NCBI GenBank assembly: GCA_033980235.1
Contig: CM067075.1
Coordinates: 30,135,885-30,199,884, forward strand
Length of the DNA: 64,000 bases
Direction: 5' to 3'
Source of the DNA: Diadema setosum
Taxonomy: Eukaryota > Echinodermata > Echinoidea > Diadematoida > Diadematidae
Shown: in pieces, positions 19,458-32,700 of the stretch
Position numbering within the stretch: position 1 is the stretch's first letter
Layout: every line of letters starts with the position of its first letter
Notes under the pieces: model-generated
The model's database searches: none
Told to the model about the DNA's origin: nothing
Seen by the model: only the letters and a program-made list of their open reading frames with translations
Program-made: the position numbers and the translations under genes

Positions 19458-19879
19458 TTCTTCTTCTTCTAGTTCTTCTTTTTCTTCTTCTTTCATCTTC
19501 TTCGTTTTCTTCTTATAATTAGTCCGCTTCTTCTTTTGGCTGCGACACAATGATATGCACATCTAGTCTGAGAGAGAGAGAGGGAGAGAGAGAGAAAGAG
19601 ATGATTGAGTGTTACATGGTGTCACCGCAAACCTCTCTAAAGCTCCCTCATTTACTTCACCATGCAAACCTTCAAAGAGCACACATCTATTCTGGCTGAG
19701 AATTCATTTTGAGAGGACCCTGTACAGTGTTGATGTTCTTTAATGCTTTGCATCGGCAAATTTTATAAAGTCTCCATCTATGTCCCTCCCCCCCCCCCCT
19801 CTCTCTCTCTCTCCCCATCTCTCTCCCTCTCTCTCTTTTATCTCCCTCTCCCCCTCTCTCTACCTTATACCTTCTTCTG

Positions 19880-20264
<385 letters not shown>

Positions 20265-22860
20265 TTATTATTATTCTCTCCTATGTTTCCAATCTCTATC
20301 GCGCATTCTCTTACCTGTTCCTCTTTATTCGAAACACACTTTGCACATTGTGCACTTGTTGTGTATTATTTTGCCAGCAATTGTAACTGAACACCCATCT
20401 TTCACCCGTCGTTTGTGCATATTATATGGGATACAAGAGTTCTCTGCACAGAGTGAAAGAAAAAAGAATAATTCCGTGATATTTGTGAATGGGATTGTGA
20501 ACAATCAGAATGATTGTCAACACACGTGTTGTATCTTACGTGTGCCGACTATTTGCGAATTGTCATTAGCCGATAGCGAATCACCGGTGTGCAAATATTC
20601 CGGATTCGTTTGCGGCTACTCGGATCATTGAGGTGTTTTTCCTGGAAAATCTCATCACACGGTAAATGTAGTGTTCGAGGTTTGATGACATAATCTTCAA
20701 CATCTTGTCAAACATACATTTCGTTGTTGACGAGGTCTCGCTGATATTTTCATGCACACAACTACGATGATGACTCTGATAATAATCCTAGTATATAAGA
20801 CTATATTGCCACTATTCCACAATACCATAACAAATCATATCAGTGATGATATAACAACAAGAAGATGAGGAGGAGTAGGAGGAGGAGGAGGAGGAGGAGG
20901 AGAAAGAAGAAGAGGTCCGGGAGGAGAAAGACGAGAAAAAGACGACGAAGACACGAAGATATTGCAATGTATAAGTAGTAGTAAGATCGATCAACATCAA
21001 TAAAATCAGTGATACGTTTGACGAAATCAAACATGCGATGCATTGTGACTGCGGATAAACTCTCTCCGATTATCAGCCTTCCTGATAAAAAGAAACAATA
21101 ATAAAGCAACAGCAACAACGAAACAAAAGAAAGAACCCCTTCCCCCCCCCCCAAAAAAAAAAAAAAAGTTCCAGGGTCCTTTGCCGTCATTGACTATTTA
21201 TTCATGTAACCCAAATCAAAGCAAGGTGTGACGTGCGACGTGCTATACTGTACAGTGATGGCGGAGGAGAAAGAGGGGGAAGGGGCGGGGGGGGGGGGGG
21301 GGGGGGGGGGGGGGGAGAAGGAGGAGGGGAAAATTCAACGAAAGTTAGTGTTGTTATTAGGGAGCTTTCGATTTTCTCGACGCGGACGTTCAGAGGGGGG
21401 GGGGGGGAACTGTTCTGCGGATGCGCAAACTTGCTTATCACACTCGATCTCGCGTCGTCTGAGATTTCACGGTCGGTTCTGGGCCATAATTCCCGTCCGC
21501 TCAAATCTACGACGCAAAGATACAGGACGAAATGATGAATAATGATACATACAGGTCTATCAATGAAATATTATGTGACGCCATTTTACCTGTATTGGAT
21601 GCGTTCTCACGTAATCTATTAAAAATTATACTTTGTAACACAACGCAGGGAGAGAGGAGAACGACCAACGCAATCGTCATCCAAACGTCCGTGACGCAAA
21701 TCTGAAGCTCCCTATTATAGGGTCGCGACGGTCATGTTCTGATGCTTTACTCTTTATAATCAACATGCCTGATATAATTTCCATGGGATTCAGTGGATGG
21801 CATGTCGGGAAATTCTTCGTGTGAACAAAGCTACGGCCAAAAATCTAGTAAACTTTAAATTGTTTGTGAGAGCTCGCAATCACCTACTGAAATTTTACTG
21901 CGCAAACAGTCGGTTGAAAAAAAAAAATACAACGAAATTTTTTTTTATCATTACCCCCCCCCCCCCCCCATCCTTCTTCACTAGTATGTTTATAGATTGA
22001 ATTAAGAAATGATGTTTGCCAGTAATACACTGGAAGCTCGAGAGCAGACTGCTTGTTTAGGAAGAGCCAGTTGTAGGCTTATGGCTATAGAGTTGGGGCT
22101 GAATACTGCTTGATTCCAATGCAATAATGCTTAATATGCAATGACACAGACCTGCAAATTCTTAGCAGATATTTGCAGTCATATTGTGAGTTCTTCCATT
22201 CTCCGTTTGGCATAATACGCTGTGAATATAGAAATATTGCACCCGGGGGCATAGTTGTGATAGCTCAACAGCCGCAATATTTGTACCCTTTGCAGAACGA
22301 TAATCAAATCGCTGCCATCGTAGACCTCGCAGCAGCATGGGTGTCACAGTGGCCCTATTGTGTTACGTACAGGTACGAAAAGAAAACACAACAACAACAA
22401 ACAAACAAAAACACTCAGGTGAGAACCCTGTAAACCCTGTTAAAAGCAAGGGTCTATACATGGTAAAACTAAATAAGTTCTGACAGTCCCTAAAGGATTG
22501 CTTATATATCTAACATCATGTGCAGTCAAGTAGAAAGGTGCATACTTTTTTTTCCTCGCATGACCTTTTTTCATTGATAAGATCTTAGACAACATTGCTC
22601 TCAACCTATACCATATACATCAGCTACGCTTGCAATCAATAAATCCATCTTGACACAGCTGATTACTTAGGTGTTAACTGAGTCCTTTTCTCTTCGTTGC
22701 ACTTTACGCCGACATAACCCAATTTAGAGATTACGCGCGGCGGCAATCATGTTGTGATTCGATTGATTAACTGCCATCCAAGGACATGTGCATCCATGTC
22801 ACTTTACTAGAATGAGCGGCAAATTGTGTCGGGATTTGCGATACGTGCATGTCGCCTGCA
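20265..22860. other. Intergenic, low-complexity and unassigned sequence
   Basis: No gene recognised. Holds a (GAG/GAA) tract at about 20866-20912, a C-run abutting an A-run at 21142-21167, a purine/poly-G block at about 21260-21320, another G-run near 21400 and a C-run near 21955. Short ORFs here are low-complexity artefacts. Confidence 0.6.
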
Positions 22861-23194
22861 ATGCATAAAACCCAATTTCGCTCACACCACGCCGCAACAG
22901 ATCGGCGCGTTGCTGCTCGTTCGTTCGCTCGTCTTATCAAAGCCTAGCATACGAAATCGTTTTTGGTAAATCGCGAATGCGCGGCTCTTTCTACAGTTCG
23001 TCAAATACAGGCGAACTTGACTGACGAAACTTAGGGATTCGAGTTGCTGCTAAGATGAGTAGAGCGCAGTCATCACGCACGCCATGAAAGCATCAGAACA
23101 ACGTTCTTCGGTGTGTTTTTGAGTTTGCAGGCTTTATTTCGCAGCTTGTAAGATGCGAAAGAAATAGAAGTGAGGGTAGATTTTTAACAGAAGA

Positions 23195-24028
23195 TTGCGC
23201 AGGTATCTCGCAACGTCAACGACATCTTCGTTGGCTACAATGGCGTACAGGGAAGGACAGGGTCTGGAACAAGAACGGAGCCCGATCCGACCCGAAAGAG
23301 ATCTCAGCGGGGCTCTGAGCCTCACTGCCGAGGCACTGACGCTGCTTGGAAATATTCTCCCCGTTTTTGTGGTGTTCCGCTTCAAATCGCGCTCGGAGAG
23401 AACGGTCACCGATATTCTTATAGGAACTCTTTCTCTTAACGACATATTCTCAGTGTTACTGCCGTTACCCGTGTCGCTTCCTAGCTTCATCGCTCCTGGA
23501 CCTGAGTCCGTCTGGCAAGGCGGCAAACCCGCCTGCATTTTCTACCAGTTCTCCGTTTACTGGCTCCAAAATTCTGCCATGCTTCTTGTGACTGCCATGG
23601 CCCTAGAACGGTGGCTCGCAGTGACGTTTCCGATCCGATACAAGGCCTGGACGACCCACGGACGGGCCCGAGTCATGGTCGTGGTAATATTCGGATCGAC
23701 TTTCGTCGTCGCCTGCCTCCCGATCATGGGACTCGCCCCGCCGGCCGTGTCCGAAGAAGGCAGCCGATTCTGCCGGTCGTGGATCGCTACCCAGCCTGAA
23801 ATGTGGTATCACAGCGTATTCCCCATCGTACTCATAACCCAAGGATGGGTCACCATGGTACTCGTGTTGGTCTTAAATGTTTGTCTTATGGTGAAACTGG
23901 CGCGGTTCAGGAGGAGATTAAAAGCAGATAGAAGTGAAGTTCCTTCCGAAAGGAAATCCATACGGGAATTTACTGTTCTAGTACTCGTTGTAGCAATCCT
24001 CTTCTATTGTACCTGGTTACCTGTTCTG
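23195..24028 (+). CDS. Prostanoid-receptor-like class A GPCR, first coding exon (TM1-TM6)
   Basis: The exon encodes 278 residues from ATG 23195 (a second in-frame ATG at 23240 is equally possible) to a phase-0 donor CTG|GTAAGT at 24029. Approximate helices: TM1 40-63 with GN 52-53, TM2 72-99 (LSLND, in place of LAxxD), TM3 113-136, TM4 158-180, TM5 205-235, TM6 257-278 ending FYCTWLPVL. Cys114 and Cys193 would form the TM3-ECL2 disulfide. The DRY position reads ERW (138-140), as in prostanoid receptors, where the motif is also ERx. WQGGKPAC before TM3 and CLPIMGL after TM4 match the WPGGQPLC and ALPNMGL blocks of EP-type receptors. The likely role is a plasma-membrane receptor for a prostanoid or similar lipid; the ligand is inferred. 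GC content is clearly above the flanks. A TATA-like CATAAAA lies near 22863. Confidence 0.85.
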
Positions 24029-24246
24029 GTAAGTTGAATAACACTAGTTAATCATTTCTAATGCGTCATCATTGGCGTTTAAAGACATGATACTCATTCA
24101 TAGAGGTGAGTACTACTGACTGTGAAAAACAAAACACCGGATTATCTTTTGAGCAGATTTCATTTTTGTATGAACGATAGCGACGTTGACGCATGCATTG
24201 CGTCTTGATTACGATTTGATATCTCAGAAAAATAATGAGAGCTGAG

Positions 24247-24370
24247 GAGCATTTCATGAAACGATTTTTGTTCGAATTTGCTCTCAGCCAATCAGATGCA
24301 AGGATTTCAGTAGCTTATAACAGTTTGTCAGAAAAAGATATGAATGACGAAGCGCTTCATGAAATGCCCC
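24247..24370. repeat. Short TIR/foldback element in the GPCR intron
   Basis: GAGCATTTCATGAAACG at the left pairs with CGCTTCATGAAATGCCCC at the right (imperfect TIR of about 17 bp) around a 90-bp interior. A C-run follows directly (24366-24384). It lies between the two receptor exons. No target duplication is clear. Confidence 0.5.
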
Positions 24371-24829
24371 CCCCCCCCCCCCCCGAGATTGGTTTAACAG
24401 CATGTCAGCATTTTTCCGTTCACAACCTGTGCGGTAAAATACATAGTACAGTGGAAAGCGCAGTTAAAACGTATCTTGAGGTCGACTTGAATAGACAGAA
24501 GAAACAGACAAACATAATTACAGAAGCTTCATCAAAAACTGACAAAACCATCAGTTACATCCACTGACGCAGACGATGCAGATGGGGCATTTAAACTAAT
24601 CACTCCCAACTGTCTATTGATTTATACACACACATACACACGCACACACACAGAATGCTATGCAAACCTTGTGTTCGGCTCATACTGTATTAGGATACTC
24701 CAGTAACTGCGACCAGCCCGAACGCGTAGCGTTACTACAGGGTTTTACTCCTTTCCCAGTAAAAGTCCTCGTTGCTTGAATTCCATATCAAGCCAAATTA
24801 TTCTTATGAATTGATTTCTTGTTTTTCAG

Positions 24830-24879
24830 ACGGCATTTGGTCTAATGTATGAAGTACAGGTTTTCATGAAGCTTGTGAG
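24830..24879 (+). CDS. Candidate second exon of the GPCR (end of TM6 / third extracellular loop)
   Basis: The acceptor ttgtttttcag (AG 24828-24829) is followed by an in-phase 16-codon stretch TAFGLMYEVQVFMKLV and either a donor AG|GTAATA at 24880 or, if unspliced, Arg and TAA (24881-24883). Joined to TM6 it gives CTWLPVL-TAFGLMYEV, a plausible TM6 end and extracellular loop 3. Vertebrate prostanoid receptor genes are known for an intron near TM6, which supports the position. If the stop is used, the receptor would lack TM7. Confidence 0.5.
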
Positions 24880-24883
24880 GTAA

Positions 24884-27800
24884 TACAAACATCACCTGCT
24901 GTTTGTGAGTAAACAATTAATTAATGTAAGGTTCCATGACTTTCATATTTTAAGTTCGATTTTGATGAAAACTCTACCAGTTGGTTTATCAAAGTGTATT
25001 TTATTGATTTAAGCAGCAGGATGTGAAATTGTATTAAAAGCAGTCGTTTATCTCACTTTATAACGAAGAATCCGGTATCTTTCAAAAACACACATAAAGC
25101 AAATAATGTATTACACAATGACTAAACTAAAGGGATCTGCATAACATTTTCATTGAATGACCCCCCCCCCCCCCCAAAGAAAAAGACCTTTGACAGTAAT
25201 TTATTTTTTAATCCGTATGATTAATACAAAGCTAAGTTGTATTGACAAGTGTATCTTCTCGGTTTGCAACACATTCCTATCCTTTTAAAATTCATGTGCT
25301 CTTTTACATGTCCGATCTTTCGACTAACAGAACGACAGTCTCAGATATAAACAGAATGGTGAAGATTTCACGAGTTTGAACGACTCGAGAAATCATTGTC
25401 TGCCTGGACTGAACAAACTGTCAGCTTACCTTTTTTAACAGTGCATGGACAATGTTGTAATGACATTTTTAATGTTTGCTTGTTGCCATATGATTTTGAA
25501 TTATAGTTATTGTATCCATGTAGTTCTTTTGGCTCAGTGTTATGATGTGCTATTGAGTAACTTTACATTCCTGGCTTTTACATGTCAGTAAGATGAATTA
25601 TTAGTAAACCTTACAGCAACGTTGCTTGTCAACGCACGCCGCCACCCGTCGGGATGGATGGTCCCCTGGACCGGCCCAGGGGGCGCGTGTGTCACCTCCG
25701 CAAATCTGTTTCCATCTCCAGTTTAGTCAAGGGGTTATTTTGAGTGGTTGGGTCAACATTTGTTCTGACGAACTGGATACACACGTGGCGTGATCGTGAA
25801 AAGCCGCAAATGTGTTTACATTCTCTCATCCCCCTTGTTCCGCAGATACAAACCTTGTCGTATCATTCCTGACTGAGAAAAAAAAAATGCCCTGAATTTC
25901 CCGCCATCGCCTTTGATTACAAACGCGATGTAATTCTACTTTGATTCAGAAAAAAGAGGAAAATTTCAATTTCTTGCGCAACTGTGCAGTAATTTTGATT
26001 TGTAATTTCTTTAGATTTATTCTTAATCGTACTTAACTAAAGGCTCAAATTATTGACACGAGAATATCTCCTTCAAGATCGTTGGTCAAGTTAGGAAAGT
26101 CAATTTGGTTACCCGCGAAAAAGAAAATTTAATCTCCTTTTCTCTCCTTCACCCCCGCTCTTCTGTCATGCTTCTTCTTGTTGTTCTTCTACTTCTTGTT
26201 CTTCAGTCTACTTCGTCGTCATTGTCGTCGTCGTTGTATATTCGAGTGCTGTCATAAATTAGACTAGGTAATATTAGATGAGCCACAATAGTATAATTTT
26301 GTTGCGTTCACCCTATAGTAATGCTCATATGTTCTTAACATTATCGGTATCATGAGCAAAGGAGGTTGGGGTCATGAGTAGATAGTGACATGAAACGCCT
26401 ACTCATTTGCTAGCTGTAGCATATCATTCGATTCAAGGTCGGCTGAAAATAGTTACAGGAAAATGTCAGAGACGATCAGGAGGCAAGGCACATCATTATC
26501 TTTGGATTAAAAAAAAAAAACACCTTTACGGACGAAATACGCTAAAATTGCATAGCTATAAAATGCTTGGGTAATTTAGCGTAAATGCAGAATAATGATG
26601 TTCAATATCGATAGCCCACGTCAATAGGTGAGGTGCTAGAGTGGTTAGAAAAATTCATAATAATGTAATGATTAAAATAATAATCAATTCCTTCAGTCCT
26701 ACATGACTCTGTGGACAATGTAAATTGATAAAATGTTTGGGGTTTTTTTTTTTTTTTTTGGTGGTGGTGGTGGTGGTCTTTAGAGGCTACGCAGTTTTTT
26801 GTTTCCACAGTTTTCACATTTTCACAGTTTGCATAAGCGGTGAGATGTTATATTGTTGAATCATATGCTTACATCGGAGCAATCAGAAAATTACCCAGAG
26901 AGTACGTCTTTGTCAGAGTACGTTTGATAAAGAAATGGGCTGTATTGAAAATGAACAAAACAAAAACAAGAAGAAAATGAACACAGACTCGATTAATTTA
27001 CTGGTTAGTTATGCTGCATGAAAGGTTATCCGAACCAAAAAAAGAATAGCAATAAAGATAAGATCAACAGAATTTCCCCACTTGACATGATCCTATATTG
27101 AGAGAGACCCATATTAGTTAATCCATTGTAGAGAAAAAGGCTTCCACTTCAATTAATTAGTGACTCAAGAGGCAACGAGCAACACTCTATTAAAATAATG
27201 CTTATGGATGACATAGGCTGAAGTCAATCTGGAGGTGATTGCGAGATTTTGACTTGCAGAGATTTTCAGAGATTGCTGGTATATTTTATGGGCCGCGCAG
27301 CTATAGGCAACGTATACAGTTTAATTTATAGTAAATGCATTTCGGATGAATTTATTACGTAACTGAGTAAAGTAAAAGAACAGGATGGTAGACGTATACA
27401 TCATCCAAATCCGACCTTAAGCGATGTTATTTAATTCTCCAAATTAACATGCTTTGATCACGTTGTTGATCTTAATACCAACCATCACACAACTTCAGTG
27501 GCATGGTGATGATATAAGGCTTGACAATAGGTCTTCCGATGACCTACGCGCGCGCATACACACCACACACACACACACCAAGTCAATAGTATGCCACCTG
27601 AAAATTATATTAATTTAATTCCTATTTTGATGGAACTACGAATATCTATTAGAGCTATAATAAGTTTGCTCAATTTATTCAGGTAACAAGTTGAGCAGAC
27701 CTAACCAAAAATGTTTGTATCTCACCTGAAAATAAAAGTATTACAAAAACATATTTAGTTCTACTGCGATTGCTCAACTGATTGAACATTGTGTGGTACT

Positions 27801-28256
27801 GCACTTTGTCACAAGGACGGAGGTTGGAATTATCATGGTATTATGTACCGAGCGCGTGGATTGCACAGACTCAGTCATGGTATATTTAGCCTCCTCGGGC
27901 AATAACCCGCAGTGGTATGTCATGCATATATAAAATACATTATTTACGCTACTTCAAACAACATTTGCGTAAGCTCAGACAAACACTTCAAGTATGTGGC
28001 CATCTTGCAAGTGGCATGATTGTGATTTGATCCGACTTGCTTCGATTTGGTTTAAGTCACTTGTTCGTGTACGATACAAAATAACACTTGTAATTATGTG
28101 TAAGTGCTGATCGCCATTCATGCAACGTGTTCGCCTCTGACGTCAGCTTATGAATACTCATTATCTCTTAGATGTATGGGTGCATTGAAGACATGTTTCT
28201 CATGCTCTTCCAATTATCGATTGCAATGTAAATAATGATGATGATAAAATAAGATA
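24884..28256. other. No gene recognised (GPCR intron or intergenic)
   Basis: AT-rich sequence with a C-run at 25161-25175, a T-run near 26743-26759 and a small GC-rich island at about 25625-25700 containing AGGGGGCGC (see findings). I searched for a TM7 exon with an N/DPW-like motif and did not find one. Confidence 0.5.
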
Positions 28257-28257
28257 A

Positions 28258-28262
28258 TGATG

Positions 28263-28302
<40 letters not shown>

Positions 28303-28548
28303 GGTCTTCTTTACCCAGGGTAGCCTCTTCAGTGTTGCTACTGCTCTACCAGACACGTTGTGCCAGAGGGCCCTGTCATTATTATTACCCTATAGCGTTG
28401 CGAGTTACTCATTTATACACCTGGGTCGAGAGGGACATGATGAGTAAAAACATCTTGTCCAAAGACGTATAGAAGCATTGGACGGGAATCGAACTCGGGT
28501 CCTCCGATGTGGAGTCGAGAGTCTTATCCACTAAGCCACCGAGCACCC
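28258..28548 (-). repeat. tRNA-derived SINE, family B, copy 2 (inverted)
   Basis: Read on the - strand: head with B box (complement of gggaatcgaactcggg at about 28486-28501), body with the ctctcgacccagg and agcag..acactgaagaggct segments, and an ATT-type tail that appears as (AAT)n at 28262-28302. A C-run abuts the head end (28545-28559). Confidence 0.85.
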
Positions 28549-29215
28549 CCCCCCCCCCCATTATGGTTTAATAGCGAGGCTCCCAAAGCAGGCACAGAAA
28601 CTCCTGATGTGATAATCTTGTGTGTATGACACTGGATCATCATTATCATTTCAACACTTTGAACATGGCGCGTACTATCTATAGAGAGATAAAGAAACTT
28701 ATAAATAAGTGTCATCAAAATTTAGTTATGAGATTCAGAACTTGTACAGTTTTGTTGTATTGTATTTGAGGTAGTGTCGGGCAATTGCTTGCGTGGTCTT
28801 ATAATTGAAATGATACTTTGAAGTAATACTAGCTATATTCTGTTCTCTTTCTTACGGCTGGTATGGGTCTACTGCAGTCACACACTGTCATACTATCAAG
28901 TTCCAACTGGCTTGACAATGTCTGCATGCACCCGTCATGTGCTACCCGTCCACGTCATTTAATAGCAAATTCTAAACAGCCAGTGATGTCAGGTGGATTA
29001 TTCACGCAGCTGTCAGTTTTTCTATGAATGGACAAAAGAATCTTACAGGTGCATTTGTGCCTTTGATGATCGAGGTTCGATGCCGCCGTCTTTCTGAGCA
29101 ATCTGAAGATTCAATTTGAAAGCTAGCATTTATTTCGGCTATATTTTGCTTGTTTATTCATTATGTGAAGTGAAACTTCACTTGATGGTAAACCATATGA
29201 CACACAAAAATAATG

Positions 29216-29310
29216 GCCGTACGTATTTTATCATGGCTATTACTAAAACACTGATCAATTCAGTGCTTATTTACGTCGATGGAGGGCAATTTGTCAATCA
29301 GTTGCAACAT
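29216..29310 (+). repeat. Family A SINE tail fragment
   Basis: Contains tatcatggctattactaaaa, gatcaattcagtgcttattt and tttgtcaatcagttgcaa, the family A tail, without a head. It lies directly upstream of the head of copy 2 in the same orientation, suggesting an older truncated copy next to a newer one. Confidence 0.75.
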
Positions 29311-29337
29311 CTCGACGGAAGAATTTCATGAATCAAA

Positions 29338-29724
29338 AAAATTACGCAGTACCCGCTGCATGCTATAAGGATTAGAACCAACACTTGCTGTCGGGCGGAA
29401 GCTCGATGGTCTAGTGGAGATGACGCCTATCCGGAGATCAGGGGCCCGTTGCAGATATGGTAACTTTGCCATCCAATGGTAACTACCATGGCAACAATAC
29501 TCAACAGCCAATCAAAATCAAGAATTCCATGGAAAACATAAAAAAAAGAATTCCATGGAAGTTACCATTGGATGGCAAAGTTACCATAATTGTAACTTTT
29601 ATGCAACGGGCCCTAGGAGGTCGTAAGTTCGAATCCTGCTCGAGTATGTACGCCCATGATTTTTTTATCATGACTACTACTACAACACTGTCGATGTAGG
29701 GCAACTTGTCAATCAGTTGCAAAG
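29338..29724 (+). repeat. tRNA-derived SINE, family A, copy 2, split by a 173-bp MITE
   Basis: The head begins acgcagtacccgctgcatgc and continues through the A box (ggtctagtgg, about 29408) to gagatcag at 29441. It resumes after the insertion with aggaggtcg and the B box gttcgaatcc (about 29627), then the family A tail to cagttgcaa. Removing 29442-29616 restores the uninterrupted order seen in the other copies. Confidence 0.85.
29442..29614. mobile_element. MITE inserted in the tRNA-like head of a SINE, 173 bp
   Basis: Termini GGGCCCGTTGCA and TGCAACGGGCCC are exact inverted repeats. Inner arms atggtaactttgccatccaa and its complement, plus gaattccatgg elements, make almost the whole element self-complementary. 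Comparison with uninserted family A copies defines the insertion; only a 2-bp AG duplication is consistent with the junctions. No ORF. Confidence 0.85.
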
Positions 29725-32700
29725 AGTCATTGATACTTTAATATATTGATTTGCCTTACCTGACCTCCAGTTTTCAGTGTTATGAAGGTCTCAAGGGTAT
29801 TAACGAGCCTATCCCTTGCATGTTCGATTGTTTGTTTTTATACCACGACTTTGTATCTATTGTTCGAAAACTGCAAACGAGTAATCTATGGTGGAGTAAA
29901 ACAACAAATTGTCCATAAAGCTATATTCTAAGGACTAAGCCATCAGGTCAGGTTTTCTCCTAGGGGCAGTATTCAAGTTCCATATGCTTGTGACGTCACA
30001 GAGCAGGAATTCGCATTATACAGAACTCCCACGCCGCAGTTTGTACATGCATGCACACGTAAAGTGATTCACTTTACACCTGTAGTTTCGATCTGGAAAA
30101 GTACAGACAAAAACACCTGTGCTAACAACGGCAACAAGTTCAAGATAGACGCCGCATTCCAAAGAATAGCTTTCACATTTAAAGAATAGTAAAAGTAGGT
30201 TAATATTTATTGTGTTTGATGCGTATAGGCCCTTTTACACCGATTACTGATTTTCATTCCAGGTTGGAGTATATTTATGTGGCTTCGTATTCTTCTTTTT
30301 CTTTCATCCTTACAATTTATCTTAGGAATATACCTTCCTGCTTTAACGGTCACTCTTATCGTCGGTGGCACTTAAGTGATTGTTTATACTTTGCTATAGA
30401 TGTCACCAGAGCATTATGAAAGAAGATACAAAACACTTAGCATATTGTCAATGAAGCATATCAAATGTTTTAAGGCAGTGTGGCTACAAGTTTTGAACCA
30501 GCATTAAAATAAAAATACAACAAACAACCTTGATTGACAATCACAATCCATCCCCACCTATACTGTACATTCATAGTCTACGTCGATGTATGAAGAGAAA
30601 CACGAGGTTCAGTGTTTATGAAGATTCGTTCCGGCTGGCGTGACATAAATAAACATATCGCTTGACGGTTTGCCTCGCTGAGAGTCTCGTGTACGAGGTA
30701 CGTGAATGATGGACACATGCACGTGAGCAGTCTTGCTGTATATATAGGGCAGTCCATGTCTCCAATTACAGGAAAAGAGAAAAATTCAAGTCCTCCCTTT
30801 AAAGGTTACAATCTTCTTTTGGGCACTGAAATAACACCAACTTATAAACATATATCACAACATTTCATCTCAAAAGCTCCCACCGATCCAACAGATAGAG
30901 TGCGCAAACCTTTGCCAGAATGAGGCTTTGTATACAATACATTACTCGGTTTAACCGATGTACCGTAGATTGACATGTACAGTTACCAAAACAATACCAC
31001 TAATAAATAGCTACGTAGTTTATACCTGCGCTGACAAAAGTTATGCCCGATACAACTTTCGATACAGTGGACTTGATGGTTTCGAAACAGGTAAGCATTG
31101 GAAGTATTATCCGTGCATATATCATTAAAAAAGAAATAGATGACAGTTGTGAACGAAATTATATTATACTCGATGACTTCCGTCGGCGTCACAGATTTTT
31201 TTCTTGGTTTTTCACTTTACTGAACTCACAACAATTCTACAGATATTCCATAGGCATGTATTTTGAAATAAAAACAAACAATGAGATAGAAATAAGTTTC
31301 TTTTAGTCCGCGATTTCTTACTGAGAATATTCATGTGGATATAACACGATTATATGGGCAGACTGGAGCTTTAAGATATCATACAATTTTGATATGGATT
31401 TTGTAAGTTTCCATCTTCATTTCTTTTCGTATACAAATAGAGAAAATAAAAGGAAGACAAGATTGTGTGGTTTTTTTCCCCTAGGTTCAGCAAGTGGTAC
31501 TTGTGACTGCAAATTCAAGTAATTTATTATCGTCTGTTGAGAATGATAAGGGCGTTAAGGTGCCACTAAACCCATAGTGTTCAAGACTACTTACAACATT
31601 TTCTTTCACATTAACAAATTTAAAAGAAGAAATGACATAATGTTAATGAGGGAATTTGCGATTTAAAAAAAAAAAGACTGACGAGAGGCAATGCAAAGAC
31701 AGCAACAGCAAACATTTCATCTGTAGTGAGTACACCTGTAGAATTTCGAAAATCTCTCTGCGGTATAATGGCAGATATATGCAAACGCGGTGATCTAACA
31801 AGTTGCCATCTACCGTAGATGAACAGCAAGACACAAGTGCAGTGTCGAGTGGGTAATCCTAGGAGATACGAGACGAGTTTCTCGTACCTCACTGGATAAC
31901 CTATACTAGTCGGCAGCCCAGCCGCTGATGCATTCATCTTGAAAAGTGCGCTCATGCGTGGAGTCAATCACGGGTAGCATTTGGCGTCGAAATTCCTATA
32001 GAGCATGAGGGGGGGGGGGTAGGGGGAGCATGGGCATTGCGCTGAAAGGGGACGTAAGAATGGGAAAGTTACTGCGTGAAGAAGCAATCTCGTGTCACAT
32101 ATCCATCCTCCTCTTGTTTCTACCAGCCACAAGAAGAAAAGACAAGGCGGAGAATTCAATTTTGTTATAGGTTACTTCCTTGCCCGAGTGTGGGTGAGGA
32201 AAGGAATAGTTACACGTACTACCTTACGATTGTGTGTGTGAACGGGACTCGCACGGGACTGTACGGGAGTTATAGTCCCGTTCACACACACTCAATCTTT
32301 TTTTTTCCAGAAATCTTTTTTTTTTTTGGCAAATGCCATGTAAAAATAACCAAAAACACACACACATAAAAATAACTACAACACCAAAACAATAAACCCA
32401 AGCAAGGTAACTATCCGCAAACCACATCGCTATTCATTTACATTTATTTGTTTTTGTTGTTTTTTTTTTTGGGGGGGGGGGGAGGGGAGGGTGTTGGAAA
32501 ACACCCGAAAACTCGATTCTCATAATCCCTTAATCCAGCTCGCCACGCAAGGATAGCACCCATTTTGGTGCCTGGGTTTACGCCCCAGTAATGTTTACTG
32601 GTATGGGTATTTCGTGCTGATTATGCACAGGTTTCCCTCAAACTTCAGTGATGTGTTCTGCTGACATGGCTATTAAATGTATTATAAATATATAAATAAT

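Larger units (their letters stand above)
15835..19879. other. Intergenic, microsatellite-rich
   Basis: No gene recognised. It contains poly-C runs near 16300, 16340, 16525, 17491 and 18320, a poly-G run near 17275, (GT)n at 18661-18717, and a (CTT)n/(GTT)n stretch at about 19380-19457 that yields artefactual poly-Ser/Leu ORFs. The segment ending gacgccactg near 16572 looks like a lone hAT-type terminus without a partner. Confidence 0.6.
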
